Assembly: GCA_026826555.1 (NCBI GenBank)
Contig: JAKSZT010054399.1
Span: forward strand, 8,192,051 to 8,256,050
DNA length: 64,000 nucleotides
DNA from: Tolypeutes matacus
Lineage: Eukaryota; Chordata; Mammalia; Cingulata; Chlamyphoridae
Direction of reading: 5' to 3'
The position numbers were made by a program, and so were the translations under genes. How positions within the stretch are numbered: position 1 is the first letter of the stretch; each line of letters begins with the position of its first letter. The notes beneath the pieces were generated by a model. It was not told the origin of the DNA, searched no databases, and saw only the letters and a program-made list of their open reading frames with translations. Shown here piece by piece: positions 1-11,274 of the stretch.

Positions 1-44
1 ATGAAAAGATAATAAATATCCCGGTAGAAGAGCAATCAAAAACT

Positions 45-217
45 ACATCCTATGGTCCAAATCTGGCCTGTGGCCTGTTGCTATGTTCTGCAGGCTTATA
101 ATTATTGTGACATACATCTTCAAAAAATGTATGCGACAGAGACCATATGTTGCTACAAAACTTACAGTGTTTATAATCTGGCCCTTTACAGGGGAATTTT
201 ACCCACCCCTGTTAGAA
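45..217 (+). mobile_element. MER5-like hAT (Charlie) DNA-transposon remnant
   Basis: The stretch reads like the non-autonomous MER5A family: aaatctggcctgtggcctg near the left end, gcgacagagaccatatg in the middle, tctggccctttacag and acccctgtta at the right end. It is short, non-coding and diverged, as expected of an ancient eutherian copy. It lies directly left of the L1M remnant. The terminal inverted repeats are too decayed to delimit exactly. Confidence 0.75.
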
Positions 218-224
218 AGGCATA

Positions 225-1130
225 AAATCAATTACAAAAGAACCAAAAGGACTTTCCAAAACTAAAAGAGAAAAAGAAAATTGAAATAAAAATTCACTGG
301 ATGGGATTAACAGTAGGTTAGCAAGAACAAGAAAAGAGTCAGTGAACATGGAGATAGATCAACATTAATCATCCAATCAGAAGAGGAAAGAGAAAAATAA
401 TAGGAAAAAAAAGAAGAGAGTAAAAGGGACACATGAAAAATATTTTAAAATCTAAAATGTAGATTGAGGTCTGTGCAAATTGAGTCCCAGAAGGAGAGGA
501 GAGAATGGGGAAGAAAAAAAATTTAAAGAAACAATGGCTGTTAGTTAGCTAAATTTAAGGAAAGACTTAAATTTACATTTTCAAGAATCTCAGTAAGTAT
601 TAAACAAGATAAATATGAAGAAAACTACTATGAAGTATCAGAATATTGAAAAAATAAAAACTAAATAAAAACTTTTGCAAGCAGACAGATAAAAATGGCA
701 CATTATATACAGGGAAACAATAATTCAAAATATTGTTGACTGCTAATTTAAAACTATAGGTACCAGAAGATAGTGGAAAAACATCTTTAAAGCACTGAGA
801 GAGAAAAAAAAAAAACCCAAAACATAATTCTATAGCCAATAACTCTATTCTTCAAAAATAAAGGTGAACTGAAGAAATTTTCACATAAAATAAAACCCAA
901 AGAATTAGGTAACAAGAAAGTTGAACTATAAGAAATGCTATGGGAAGTTCTTTAAGCTGAAGAAAATTATACCAGTTTGAAACACAAATCTTCATGAAGG
1001 AAGGGAAAGTATCAGAGTAAGTACCTGGAGAAATTTAAAATAACATTTTTCTTTCAATTTAGTTAAAATACATATGACTGTTTAAAGCAAAATGTAACAT
1101 TGTATCTTGGAATCTAAATTTGTCAGATGC
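225..1130 (+). mobile_element. Ancient L1M remnant, ORF1 and inter-ORF portion
   Basis: Decayed LINE-1 in plus orientation. Landmarks are gagtcccagaaggagagga (about 481-499), a run like cacattatatacaggg (about 698), aaaacatctttaaagcac (778) and agaaatgctatgggaagttc (about 931). These follow the order of the 3' part of ORF1 and the long inter-ORF region of old L1M elements. The corresponding order is also seen at the ORF1 end of the younger L1 near 26.5 kb, on the other strand. No reading frame survives. Confidence 0.7.
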
Positions 1131-1184
1131 ACTTAAAGATATTCTGAGAAGAAAGTCCACAGCTTTAAATTCTCATAATAGAAA

Positions 1185-2560
1185 AGCAAAAAAGACTAAA
1201 ATTTATGACAATGTTCATGCTAAGTATGTAGAAAAAGGAGAGTAAAGTAAATCCTACATAATATAAAATAAATAAGAGAAGAAATCAATAAAATAGAAAA
1301 TATAAAAAAGTGAGAAAATAAAGCCAAAAGTGTTTTTTTTTTTTTGAAGATCAATACAATTGATAAAACCCTACAGGCCATTCAAGGGATAAAAAGAAAA
1401 GAAAAGAAGGCACAAATTACCAATATCAAAGATGAAAGAGGTGTTCCTCATTAAAGATGAGAAAAAAAAAATAATAAAATAATGTTATGAACAACTTAAT
1501 GAAATCTTCACACACACAATGCTTTCACTGGTTAATTTTAGTGAACATTTAAGAGATATACAAATTCTTTTTAAAAATTGAGCAAGAGCAATTACTTCTC
1601 AACTCCCTTTGTGAAAAAAGAATAACTCTAATACCAAAACTTGACAAAGACATTACAGAAAAAGAAAAGTATAGATTGGCAATTCTCATGAACATAGACA
1701 TGAAAAGCCTTAACAAAATACTAGGAAATTGAATCCATTAATGACAGTATATCATGACCAAGAAGGTTTATTTCAGAAATGTTGAATTTATTTAAAATTC
1801 ATAATTAATCAATGTAATTCACCGGAACAATAGAATAAAAGATAATAATCATATGATCATTTCAGTAAATGCATAAAGTATTTGAAAAAATTCAACTCCC
1901 ATTCATGTTTAAAACACTGCACAAAATAAGAATAGAAGAGAATTTCCTCAATATGATAAAACACATCTATTAAAACCCTACAGCTAGCATCTTACTTCAT
2001 AGTGAAACATTACATATACTTCTCCTAAGTTTAGCAACAAGGCAAAGATGCACACATTCATCATTTCTAGTAAACAAAATGTCCTAGTCATTTAAATAAA
2101 ACTAAATTTAAGAAGACATAAAGATGATAGTGATAATGAATTTAACATGTTCACAGGATAAAATGTTAAGGAACAAAAATCAATTATATTGATATATAAT
2201 AGCAAATATTTGGAAAATGAAAATTTTTAAAATCTACAATCATGTCATAATCATTAAATACTTAGTAATAAATAAAACAGAGAGCAAGCAAATTCTCTCA
2301 ATGAAAACTAAAATATTGCTGAGAAAAAATTCTAGAAATAAAAATAAATAGAGATAGATTGTGTTTATGGACTGGAATTATCAATATGATTAAGTTGTCA
2401 ATTGTGCCCAAATTGATCTATATATTCAATGCAATTCCACTGATAATCCCAACAGTTTTTTCTTGTAGCTTTACACAGAGTACATTTGCTATAATTATTT
2501 TTATATAAAGTTTAAAGAATAAGTAAAACTAACACAAGATGGTGAAAAGTCGGAACAGCA
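1185..2560 (+). mobile_element. Ancient L1M remnant, ORF2 (endonuclease-RT) portion
   Basis: Continuation of the same plus-strand L1. Blocks recognisable as ORF2 in order are agaagaaatcaataaaatag (1277-1296), gaagatcaatacaattgata (about 1346), ctaataccaaaacttgacaa (about 1628, the RT 'IPK' region), tcatgaccaagaaggttta (about 1751) and the late block from about 2360 ending in ccactgataatcccaaca (about 2437). Stops and indels occur throughout, so it is non-functional. Confidence 0.8.
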
Positions 2561-2945
2561 TTTACTGCTGAGGGTATCAGGAAGAAATTGACTGAAAAGG
2601 TATGAGAAGAACTTTCCCTATAGGGGTGTACAATGTTCTACTTACTGATAGGATTTAGGTTACAGAGGTGTATGCACTTGGTAAAGGCACTGAATGTACC
2701 CTTAAGATTTTTACATTTTATTGTTAATGTTACAAAAAAAAAATTAAGATTAAAATGGTAAACAGATATTGAACTCCACTTAATTACATTTGTGTTGAAT
2801 AGTTAAGGGGATGATATTACTATCTGCAATTTATTTTGAAATGCATCAAAAATAAAATAGAGTGGTGGATGGTGGGAAGGAAGGATAGATGAATACAGAC
2901 CTGCTAAAAACGTATGTTTGCACTTTTCATAATACATTATTGAAA
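2561..2945 (+). mobile_element. L1M 3' UTR
   Basis: Motifs typical of L1M 3' UTRs follow ORF2 in the same orientation. They include a 'ggggtgtacaatgttctac' block with 'acttactgatagg', then 'gtgtatgcacttgg', 'aatgtacccttaagat' and a short A tail near 2736. A second 3' UTR block (2800-2945) has 'gcatcaaaaataaaatagag' and 'ggtggatggtggg' and may belong to a second, overlapping insertion. Confidence 0.65.
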
Positions 2946-2974
2946 GAATGTCTTCATTCTTTCATTCCACTCTC

Positions 2975-3085
2975 ACATTGCTTAGGTTTGTACTAAGAAT
3001 ATTAAATGAGATAATATTTGGATAATCCTTTGAACAGTGTTTGGCACTCAGTAAGTGCTAAATACATTTTTGTTTTGTTTTTAAA
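2975..3085 (+). repeat. MIR SINE fragment
   Basis: The 3' half of a MIR: 'attaaatgagataatatttgg' then 'aacagtgtttggcactcagtaagtgctaaata'-like spacing. This matches the MIR core-to-tail order in plus orientation. Confidence 0.7.
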
Positions 3086-3164
3086 CTAACTCATTAAATA
3101 AAGAAGAAATAGTCATAATAATACGTTGACTTACCACAATGTTTCTTTAGATGAGAAACTCTCA

Positions 3165-3715
3165 AACTAAATTTGTGCTGTGAGGGTTAATTCCACCAGG
3201 TATGGAAGTAGCTTGAGCTGATTCATAGTGTTACTTTATAACCATAGGTCCTGCCAAGAGGGCTTTGGATGAGCTCATCAGCACTGTTTATTGATAACGT
3301 AAGAATGATATTTGTACTTGGGTGCAGTGAGGATCACCAGAGAGCTCTGCTGTTGGGGCTGGCTATACAGCGAGATTTCTCATGTGTGAGCAGCAGGGTA
3401 TAAGAAATGTCCAGCCAAACTTCAGTTTGAGCTCCCTGGTTCCAAGGTGTTCCATGTACAGGCTAGTGGCTGGTGTCCAAGAGGTAAAGCTCCCCTGGTG
3501 AGTTCCCTCAGAGGGAAGCCAACAGGCATTCCCTGACCTCTGCAGACCTCCGGCTGGGCAGGAGTCTTGGGCTGTAAAACTTGTCCTTATTTCATGCTAT
3601 TGCGATATTGTTTCCTTTTCCTGCAATACACTGAAGATTTGTAAGCCTTCTTTAGCAATGTAAACCCTGTCTAACAGCTACTGGTCCTGCAACCTTCCAG
3701 TAGGTTTCCTTTAAG
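3165..3715 (+). repeat. Possible ancient ERVL-type LTR
   Basis: A 550 bp block of higher GC than its surroundings, opening gtgctgtgagggttaattcc. It contains 'ggcctgccaagagggct'-like wording and long pyrimidine/purine blocks, and ends near ccagtaggtttcc. The texture and length suit a solo LTR, but I cannot name the family and see no clear target-site duplication. It could instead be unique DNA. Confidence 0.3.
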
Positions 3716-4984
3716 TAAATTAAAATGAAGTACATTGTATCAGACATGCTTATTTTTCTTTATGTATAAAGAGGAGAGTCGTGTTCTAACATCGATGGAA
3801 TTGCTGTCAAGCAGATTTCCTGCTTTGTGATAACTATGGGATCAAAATGCTTCCCATTAAATAAAAAAGATTGGCTCTTAGTTAGACATTTATTTTGCTT
3901 CATTTTTCTAAACAAGTAGTCAAAATATACAGTTTTGGAGCCAAACTGAAATCTGTTTTCTTGAGACGTTAAACCAAAGTCAACTATAACTTTCTTCAAA
4001 TCTATTTAAAAGCAACACAGTATTTTCCATTTGTCAACCCTCAACAAATATGCCAGGCTTTTGACATAAACAATTTTCTGTTAGAATATTGTGAATGGTA
4101 TTCTAATGATCTATACACATTGTGCTCTTTTTCTTAGTAGAACGAAAAATTATCAATTATATCTTGATTTAAGATATAATTGTTATTATCTAGTTGTTGA
4201 TCCACTCTATTCTATTAGCATAAATCAGACTTGAGAGATGGTCAACTATGGATGTACCTGAAACTTTTATACCATTTAGAATTCTGAAACAGTAATCACT
4301 ACATACTGTTCCAGAAGTATGAAAAACTGTGTGCCAGATAATCATTTGCACTTAGGAGAATCTCCTGAGCATGAAAAGAGAAATTTTAAATAGCATATAT
4401 AAAAGATGTGAATAAAGGAAATAAAACAGGGTGCTGGGTGGTGAAGGAATTGGTCAAGTCTTTCTCAAAGTTATTTTGCAAAGCAGTGCATTTTGAACAT
4501 ATTTCTTGAAAAAATTGTTCTATGCCAACTAAATTTGGGAGACATTGAGTGGGTTACTCAGCCAGTTATACCCCCCTTCCCCTACAGCAGGGTGATGAAA
4601 TAAAGCTGACTGAAGTCATGGAGAAAACCTGCAGTAAATAGATCTACTTAATTTCATTGCTATTCTTTAGTTGACCATTTTATTCCATTATTATTATTCC
4701 TTGGATGTCCCTGGAACCCATTTTATTGTAGCCCATATTAATGAATTAATTGCAGCACACTTTGGGAAGGACTGGATTATTCTAATATAAAGGACTCTAT
4801 GAGATTGAGAATTTGTGGAAAAGGATAAGTATGCTTGAAGGGGACAAAAGGAGAAAACTCAGCATCTTTGACAAGATTTCTTCACCAGATTTAACCTGAA
4901 ATAAATTTCTAGTTTCTCCTTATTTCTGCATATAAATATTTTTATAATAAACCTGTAAAAGCTCAGTAGTATGGGTTGAATGCA
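3716..4984. other. Unclassified AT-rich DNA
   Basis: No repeat family, exon or RNA gene recognised. The short minus-strand open frame at 3760-3999 has no family resemblance and is treated as chance. Confidence 0.5.
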
Positions 4985-5125
4985 GTATATTTATTTATTT
5001 TTGACTTTTTTTATTGAAGTTCATCATTCATACATGAACATCCATAAACAATAAGTACATAGTATAAATTGTGAACTTACAAACAAGCATACATGTTATT
5101 TCTTAGGGCCTGGCTAAAGTATGCA
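4985..5125 (-). mobile_element. L1 3' end (lineage-specific subfamily)
   Basis: Reverse complement of the 3' terminus also seen at 45.2-45.3 kb. On the minus strand it reads tgtaagttcacaatttata, then a 'cttattgtttatggatgttc' block, then cttcaataaaaaaag. Only about 140 bp remain, as for a strongly 5'-truncated insertion. Confidence 0.75.
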
Positions 5126-5194
5126 TATAAGTTTGAAAAGTGATAACCTGAAGAAAAATAGAAGGTAAACAGTAGAATTAGTAGTGCAGTGTTT

Positions 5195-5266
5195 GCCCCA
5201 AATTGATGGCCAAGCAGTAGTGAGGGGGATGTGACAGGCGTGTCACCTGTGTCTGCAATTTGGGGG
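5195..5266. repeat. Short inverted repeat
   Basis: The arms ccccaaattg (5196-5205) and caatttgggg (5256-5265) are perfect reverse complements about 50 bp apart. Between them lies a second small palindrome, gtgacaggcgtgtcac (5231-5246, 5-bp arms). Function unknown. Confidence 0.6.
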
Positions 5267-5269
5267 CTC

Positions 5270-5920
5270 CATACCAGATTGGCTCTTTAGTTCTATGTCC
5301 TTAAATTAACATATTTGGGCACTTGCAGAGGCTCAGCTACTGCTTAGTTCTTGACACTTGCTCTCATTACAGTGACTTTACATTTATAATTAAAGAAAGC
5401 ATAAAATATGCTTTTCTTTTATAATTTTTTTTTCCTTCAAGGGAATTGCAGAGGGGAACTACTTGCATTGCCAGCATTCATTTTCCTCCTTAAACCTTTT
5501 AAAATCTCCTGGAAGCTGGGAGCCTATCACATCTTTTTCATCCATTCATAAGCTAACAAGAAGAAAATAGGGGTTTCACAGACAATCCAAATTCAAATGT
5601 GTGAATTCTTAACCAGAAGTGTAAGCCTAGGGTTTATCAGAATCTTGGTTTTAGGATACTTTGAAAAAGCATGTTAAGTGCAACTATTTTTCACTTACAT
5701 CAACCTTAGAAATAAACCCTAACAAATTCTCCCTGACTGGTGATGATTTGGAGGAGATACATGGTGTTGTATGTATAGGGGTGAGTCATAATTGGTGGGA
5801 CTCTAGGAGTAGATACCCCGGTTCTACTCCCCTGGGGGAGTGGGAGAAAGTGAGGATTTTAAGTATTTAAAAGAGAGCAGGGCTTGAAAGTTCAGAATTT
5901 CTTCTGGGAACTGCACCATT
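5270..5920. other. Unclassified DNA
   Basis: No repeat or gene recognised. The open frame at 5661-5870 (plus) has no family resemblance. Confidence 0.45.
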
Positions 5921-6380
5921 ATGGTGGTTTGAAACTGTGTCTACCCTTGAAAAGCCTGTTCTTAAATCTATTCCATTCCTGTGAGTGTAACCTATTATAA
6001 GTCGGACTTTTTGAAGAGGTTACTTCTGTTAAGGTATGGCCCACCTCATTCACCATGAGTCTTAATCTTATTACTGGAGTCTTTTATAAGTGGAATGAAT
6101 ACACACACACACACACACACAGAAAGTCACCGAAGTGAGAAGCTAAAATTAACAAAACCTGGAAAAGGAGGGAGAGAACAGTAAATGCCGCCATGTGCCT
6201 TGCCATGTGGCAAAGGAGCCAAGGAGCACCCACAGCAGGTCTTTGGGAAGAAAGCATTGCCTTGATGATGCCTTAATTTGGATATTTTCCTGGAATCTAA
6301 CTGTAACCAAATAAATTCCCATTGTTTCAACCTGACCCATTTCAGGGTATTTTCTTGGAGCAGCCTAAGAAACTTAGACA
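5921..6380 (+). mobile_element. MLT1-like (MaLR/ERVL) solo LTR, xenarthran type
   Basis: Opens atggtggtttgaaactgtg. It then shows cattcctgtgagtgtaacc, aggttacttctgttaaggt, tcttattactggagtc, accaaataaattcccattg (the AATAAA polyadenylation signal) and closes cagcctaagaaacttagaca. This order matches MLT1-type LTRs. A (CA)n tract is embedded at 6101-6121. No internal region follows, so it is a solo LTR. A minus-strand open frame over it (6127-6561) is incidental. Confidence 0.75.
6101..6121. repeat. (CA)n microsatellite
   Basis: About ten uninterrupted AC units inside the LTR at 5921-6380. Confidence 0.95.
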
Positions 6381-9300
6381 ACCCATTTCTCAGATGTTGG
6401 TGAAAGTGAGGTCCACTGGATACCACACATATTCCTTTTCCATTCCAGGGTTCCCGAGTCCCTGGGAAATTTAGAATTAGGCCCACCAGAAAAATGAATT
6501 GCATACAGTAGGCTGTGGCCAGAGCCAATCCCATATTAGACATAGGAGAAGCTTCATTCATAACTAGTCACCAAGCAAACAGCTTCTATTCCATCAGCTG
6601 GATGGTTAATATTCTTTGGTGGTGAGAGTATTACTGGATTACCTGCATGCATTAGAACAAAGGTCATATTGTCAATCATGTAGATGAACTCCTTGTCCTG
6701 CAAGTTTAAAGCGCCTGTGGCTCAGGACTTTATGTAGAATCAACAGGTCATAAAGTGAGGTGGACTAAGCATCTGCGAGAGCTTGAACAATCTTCCATTC
6801 TGGGACTCAATTTTGCCACCTTCATGTTGAGAGAGTTGGGGGTAGTTGGACTCTAGGGTGCCTCTTAAATTCTAAACAAATAATGCCCTCTCGATAAAAT
6901 TGGGTATCTGGAGATGGAGATGGGAGAGGAGAGTAGATCCCTGCACTTAGCAAGGCATCGTTTTGAAGAGCTACTCTTCTCAAGGGAGAGCTCTTGTTTA
7001 CTGTAGATGATTCAATACTGGAACACAAATCTCATTCGAAGAAACATTTTAGATATTCTAATTTATTATGACCATTTAAGTAAAACAGCATATTTCCTTT
7101 ACATGAATGAAATAAAAGTCATTAGAGAAAAAGCAACTGTTTTGTAAGCAACTGAATTTATTGAGAGAAGAGGGGGAAAAGAAAATAGAAGGCGAGAAGC
7201 TTTTTATTCCTCTGAAATAGGCTAATTGTGTAGTGTATGTAAGTATACAATGTCACATAGCTATTAGAAATGATTATTTTTCCTAAAAAGAAGGCAATGC
7301 ATCCCTACTTTCCCAAAGCCAGGTAAAATTCTTTGCCAAAGGCTCGTCTTTATTACAAAGAGAAACGTATCTGATCGACATTTGGATCCAGAGATTGAGG
7401 ACAATCAAGCTATATAGGTCATAATTTAATTTCAACCCGAATGTACCAGATAAAGACTGTAAGGGGGACAGCTTATCTCCTATGTTTTGCTTTCAGATTC
7501 TCATCCAAGTCTCAGCCCCCTCTTTGTTAATCTGATATGACATCCCAGGTTACCCTCTGCTGATGCCTCCATGTAAACCACTGGATCTCTCAGGAGACAA
7601 AGAACCCCAACACGAGACGGACAGAATTTGCTAAACTTTCAGAGATGATGTGTAATAATGAATTTAAAAAGAAAATACAGTCGAATGACAACAGGAAACT
7701 TAAGTTGGTCATTAGTGGTGTGTGGCAGGCACAACATATTTTGTGAAATGAATGTTTTGAATTAGAATAAATGTAAGAGCTTAAGGCTGATTAATAGCTA
7801 CTATATCCAAAGAGTACTGAGATATTTTTCTTGAAGCTGTGGACCAGTATGGAATTGCAAACAGATTAATAAACAATACTGTTTTTGTTACCATTGCATT
7901 AAACCAACTAGAGTAAGCAAGTCCTTCATTAAAATCAACAAATCTCATAATTTCCCAAGGACATTGTGTTGCAAGAACTCAGTTAGGGATGCTGCTAATG
8001 GCCAAGTCCCAAGCCTATGCCATCACAAAGTTAGAAGATGAAAACCACTCTGCAGTAGTAAACGGAGAAACCAACTTGTAAGAGATACTAGAGTGCTTTC
8101 CTTCTTTGAGGGCTTCTCCAGGCTGAGAAGCCTCCTGCTTTATTCTGGAGTAGCAGATGTCTGCCAGTAAGCTATTCAGAGATACTGCTTTTAGAAACTT
8201 CACTCGTTCTGTGCCATTTCTCAGTATTCACCCTACTGAAAAATGTGGTGTCTCAAGGGATACAGATTTTATAGTTTTCCAGGGACAGTAGAACAATAGG
8301 TTTCATCTGACACCCTGACAGAATTTCAAGAAATTTTTATTACCCTTTTCCTTTATTATCCTACAATAGCCTTATTGGAGGAAGTCACAACCAGGACTAC
8401 AGGGTATAAGGTTACAGACAATATTAACTTTTTTCTTTGAAGCATGGTCGCTAATGCAAAATTATAAGAAAAAGAGTGGAAATATACATTGTTATAGATG
8501 TAAAACAATTCATTCCATAGAAAGTCATGTCATAGGTGTGCTTTGAACAAGATTGATAAATACAGATTGCCATTTTTTTTTCTGTTATTCATTCATCCTT
8601 TCCCATTTTGGTCATTCAAAAATCATTTATTTCTTGCCCTTTTTAAGTGATTGACAAAATGCTATGGGCTAAGAGGAAAATAGATTTGCTCTTGTCATCC
8701 AAGTCTATGATGCCTTCTTTGGGTGGTACTTCCAACAGGTGTGAGTATGATCAGTCTTATGATGGGTGTGTTGAAACATAACGGACCAATTCTCTGAGTG
8801 TCAGATGACAAACTTGCTCAAATGATTTCACCATGCATTCAATGAGGAATTTTTGGCATCCTCCCTTGACCTGTTGTAATGTTTTGATTTCTCCAGTAGC
8901 AAAATGAAATTAATAATGCACATTTACTCCTGCATGTTTATTCTCTGTGAGAATATGCTTTTGAGGAAAATTATTTTAGCTATTGTGAAGAATTAAAAAT
9001 GTTCTGGCAAAAGCTTTTGACACATTTTTCAGATGTTAAATTAAAAGCAGCATATTTCCAAGTAAATCACATATATTTTAGACATTTTAATTGGAGTGGT
9101 GAAGTGTATGTGAAAAAGCTACTTATGTGTCTGTCAAAAGAAGTTGATTTTATATAAAGAATCTGTGTTCCATGAGTCTTAACTTGTTATCAACTATTGT
9201 AGCCTATAATGACATACAGCTTACAAGCTAGGTGAAAAAAACACCTATGAGTTTCTCATATCTATGAGAAATGATAGATATGAGTAGTACTTTAAATGGT

Positions 9301-10149
9301 AGACATTCTTTTTATATTTCCATGGACTTTCTATATTTCCTTAGGCCAATAACCTGGAAGAGACAATAGTAATTTGGATTTCTTCTCTCATGCCACTTTT
9401 AAATTGTTATTTGAAATATACTAGTTTTTTTCTAATTTAATGGAAACAGGGATTATTAATGTCACATATGTCATAATATGGAATCAAATGTGATTTAAAT
9501 ATTCAAATGAGTTTCCTGAAACCTATATGTTAAGTCGTCAAAGTGGCAATTTCTTTAGATTATAGATTACATTACTTTGAAAGTCCTAGATTTTTAAATT
9601 TTAGGACCGTTTAAATGCTCAGAACCTACCTATGTAGACAAATACTTTTTATTAGCAATCAACTGAGATAAGATTCTTTGCTCTGAGGTAACAATTTGAA
9701 TGAGGAATGAAAAAAAGAATGCTTACTATATTTGTCACTAGTTTCCCTCTTTTATAAATAGAATATCTAAATCATGGCATTTTAAGCTAAAACAGCACTT
9801 TTGAAAGTTCAAATTCTCTTGATCTATAAAAGTAATTTATGTCTGCACAGTAGGCAAAACAAAGGTTACCAATCCATGGCCCAAATTACTAAATAGAAAA
9901 GACCGAGATGGGCATAATTATTTTTTACAATTCTGACAGATGCAATTTTTCACATGCTAATGCTTTGCTGAATGTTGAGAGGGGTTAGGAGCAGTGAACT
10001 GTCACTGAGATGTAGGTGCACTTATAGAAATTGCTGGTGGAGCGCGGGAATGAGTTTCAATCCTCCACTCACAGTTCTCTATGGAGAGAATCCAATATGT
10101 AGTGAAAATAGGGAAAATTCTCTTCTCCTGGTTTTACTTAAAAGGTTTG
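6381..10149. other. Long unclassified stretch, no gene seen
   Basis: About 3.8 kb without a recognisable repeat, exon or RNA gene. Two parts look less AT-decayed than the rest. One is 6560-6800. The other is 7440-7640, where a pyrimidine tract ending ttttgctttcag resembles a splice acceptor but no supported exon follows. Open frames here (6822-7028, 8015-8203, 9972-10193) are short and unlike any family I know. Confidence 0.45.
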
Positions 10150-10608
10150 GTCATTGTTTTAGTTGCTTAGGACTGGCACCACAAGTTAAGTGACTTAAAC
10201 AACAGAATGTAATTCTGGAAGTCATATGTACAAGCTCAAGGTGTCAAAAGGGCCAGGAACCCACCACAAGCTCTAGGGAGGAAACTTTCCTTGCCTTTTA
10301 CAGCTTTTGGTGGTTGGCAACAATCTTTAGTGTTCTTTGGTTTGTGGGCACAGGACTCCCATCTCTGACCCTGTCTTCACATGGCCTTCTCCTCTGTCTG
10401 TCTTCTTTCCTGTCTACATCTCTTTTCCCTTCTTAAACGGCCACCCGGTCATACTAGACAAAGGACTCACCCTATTCCAGTATGTTTATATCTTAACTAA
10501 CTACATCTGCAATGAACCTGCTTTCAGATAAAGTCATGTTCTGAGGTCCAAGGGATTCAGACTTTAACATTCTTTTCAGGAGACACAGTTCAATCCAAAA
10601 CAGTGACA
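10150..10608 (-). mobile_element. MLT1 LTR (MaLR), reverse orientation
   Basis: Reverse complement of an MLT1 LTR. On the plus strand the order is gtgacttaaacaacagaa, 'gctcaaggtgtc', 'ttttggtggttggcaacaatct', 'gtcttcacatggccttctcc', then a 'tcatgttctgaggtcc' block and 'gacacagttcaatcc' at the end. All are in the expected order and spacing. About 460 bp, close to full length, and diverged, consistent with an old shared insertion. Confidence 0.8.
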
Positions 10609-10794
10609 TATGTTCAACTCGAACACCTTTAAAAGGAAAAAAATATATTGCAAAAGATCAAGTTTCAATTATGCATATCCTATAGTTTGCAGGTTCCTTC
10701 TACTTCTATGTTCTTGTTTTTAAGCATTCATAAAAGAAGGTTGGCTTATAAACTATTTAAGATCTTTCAAGATCTAAAATCCTATGGTTTTGTT

Positions 10795-10925
10795 AAAAGG
10801 AAATATTGATGGATGGATAGGTATGTGATAAAGGAAATACAATAAAATATTAACTAGGTGGTGGTTGTATGAGGTTCACTGGAAATTTGAAAATTTTCAT
10901 GGTAAAATGTTGGAAAATGTAGTCT
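10795..10925 (+). mobile_element. L1M 3' UTR fragment
   Basis: The blocks 'aaatattaactaggtggtgg', 'ttgtatgaggttcactgg' and 'tttgaaaattttcatgg' correspond to the terminal 3' UTR of old L1MC/ME-type elements in plus orientation. Confidence 0.55.
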
Positions 10926-11019
10926 AATTAATAATATTCTACAGTTTTGTACCATGTAAAACTTGACATATATATTCACATCAATCAGCATTTCTACTGA
11001 TGTTTAAAGTATAATTGAA

Positions 11020-11135
11020 TATTTTTTCAGCTCCATTTTATGGATGTAACCAAAAAAAGGAAAGAGCTTACCTAAGGTCAAGTGAAAGACCTGAGAGTCA
11101 AACTCAGAAATCAAGATTTCTATTAACGCTTATAA
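11020..11135 (-). repeat. MIR fragment
   Basis: Contains 'tccattttatggatg', 'aaagagcttacctaaggtca' and 'gagtcaaactcagaaatc', the reverse-complement MIR core in order. Confidence 0.55.
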
Positions 11136-11274
11136 AAATACAATGTGAAATCTAGATGCCAATCACTAAATGAATACTTATTGTGCATCTACTACATACC
11201 TGGTATTTTACAAAAGGCTGAGTGAGCAATGGTGGGAAAAACTTCAACACTTTGGACATTAAAAACAGGCCTGA

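Noticed and set aside
6127..6561. 144-codon minus-strand open frame
   Set aside because: Lies mostly over an MLT1-like LTR and has no domain.
7440..7640. Possible exon after the acceptor-like ttttgctttcag
   Set aside because: No convincing donor, open frame or family similarity; acceptor-like pyrimidine tracts are common.
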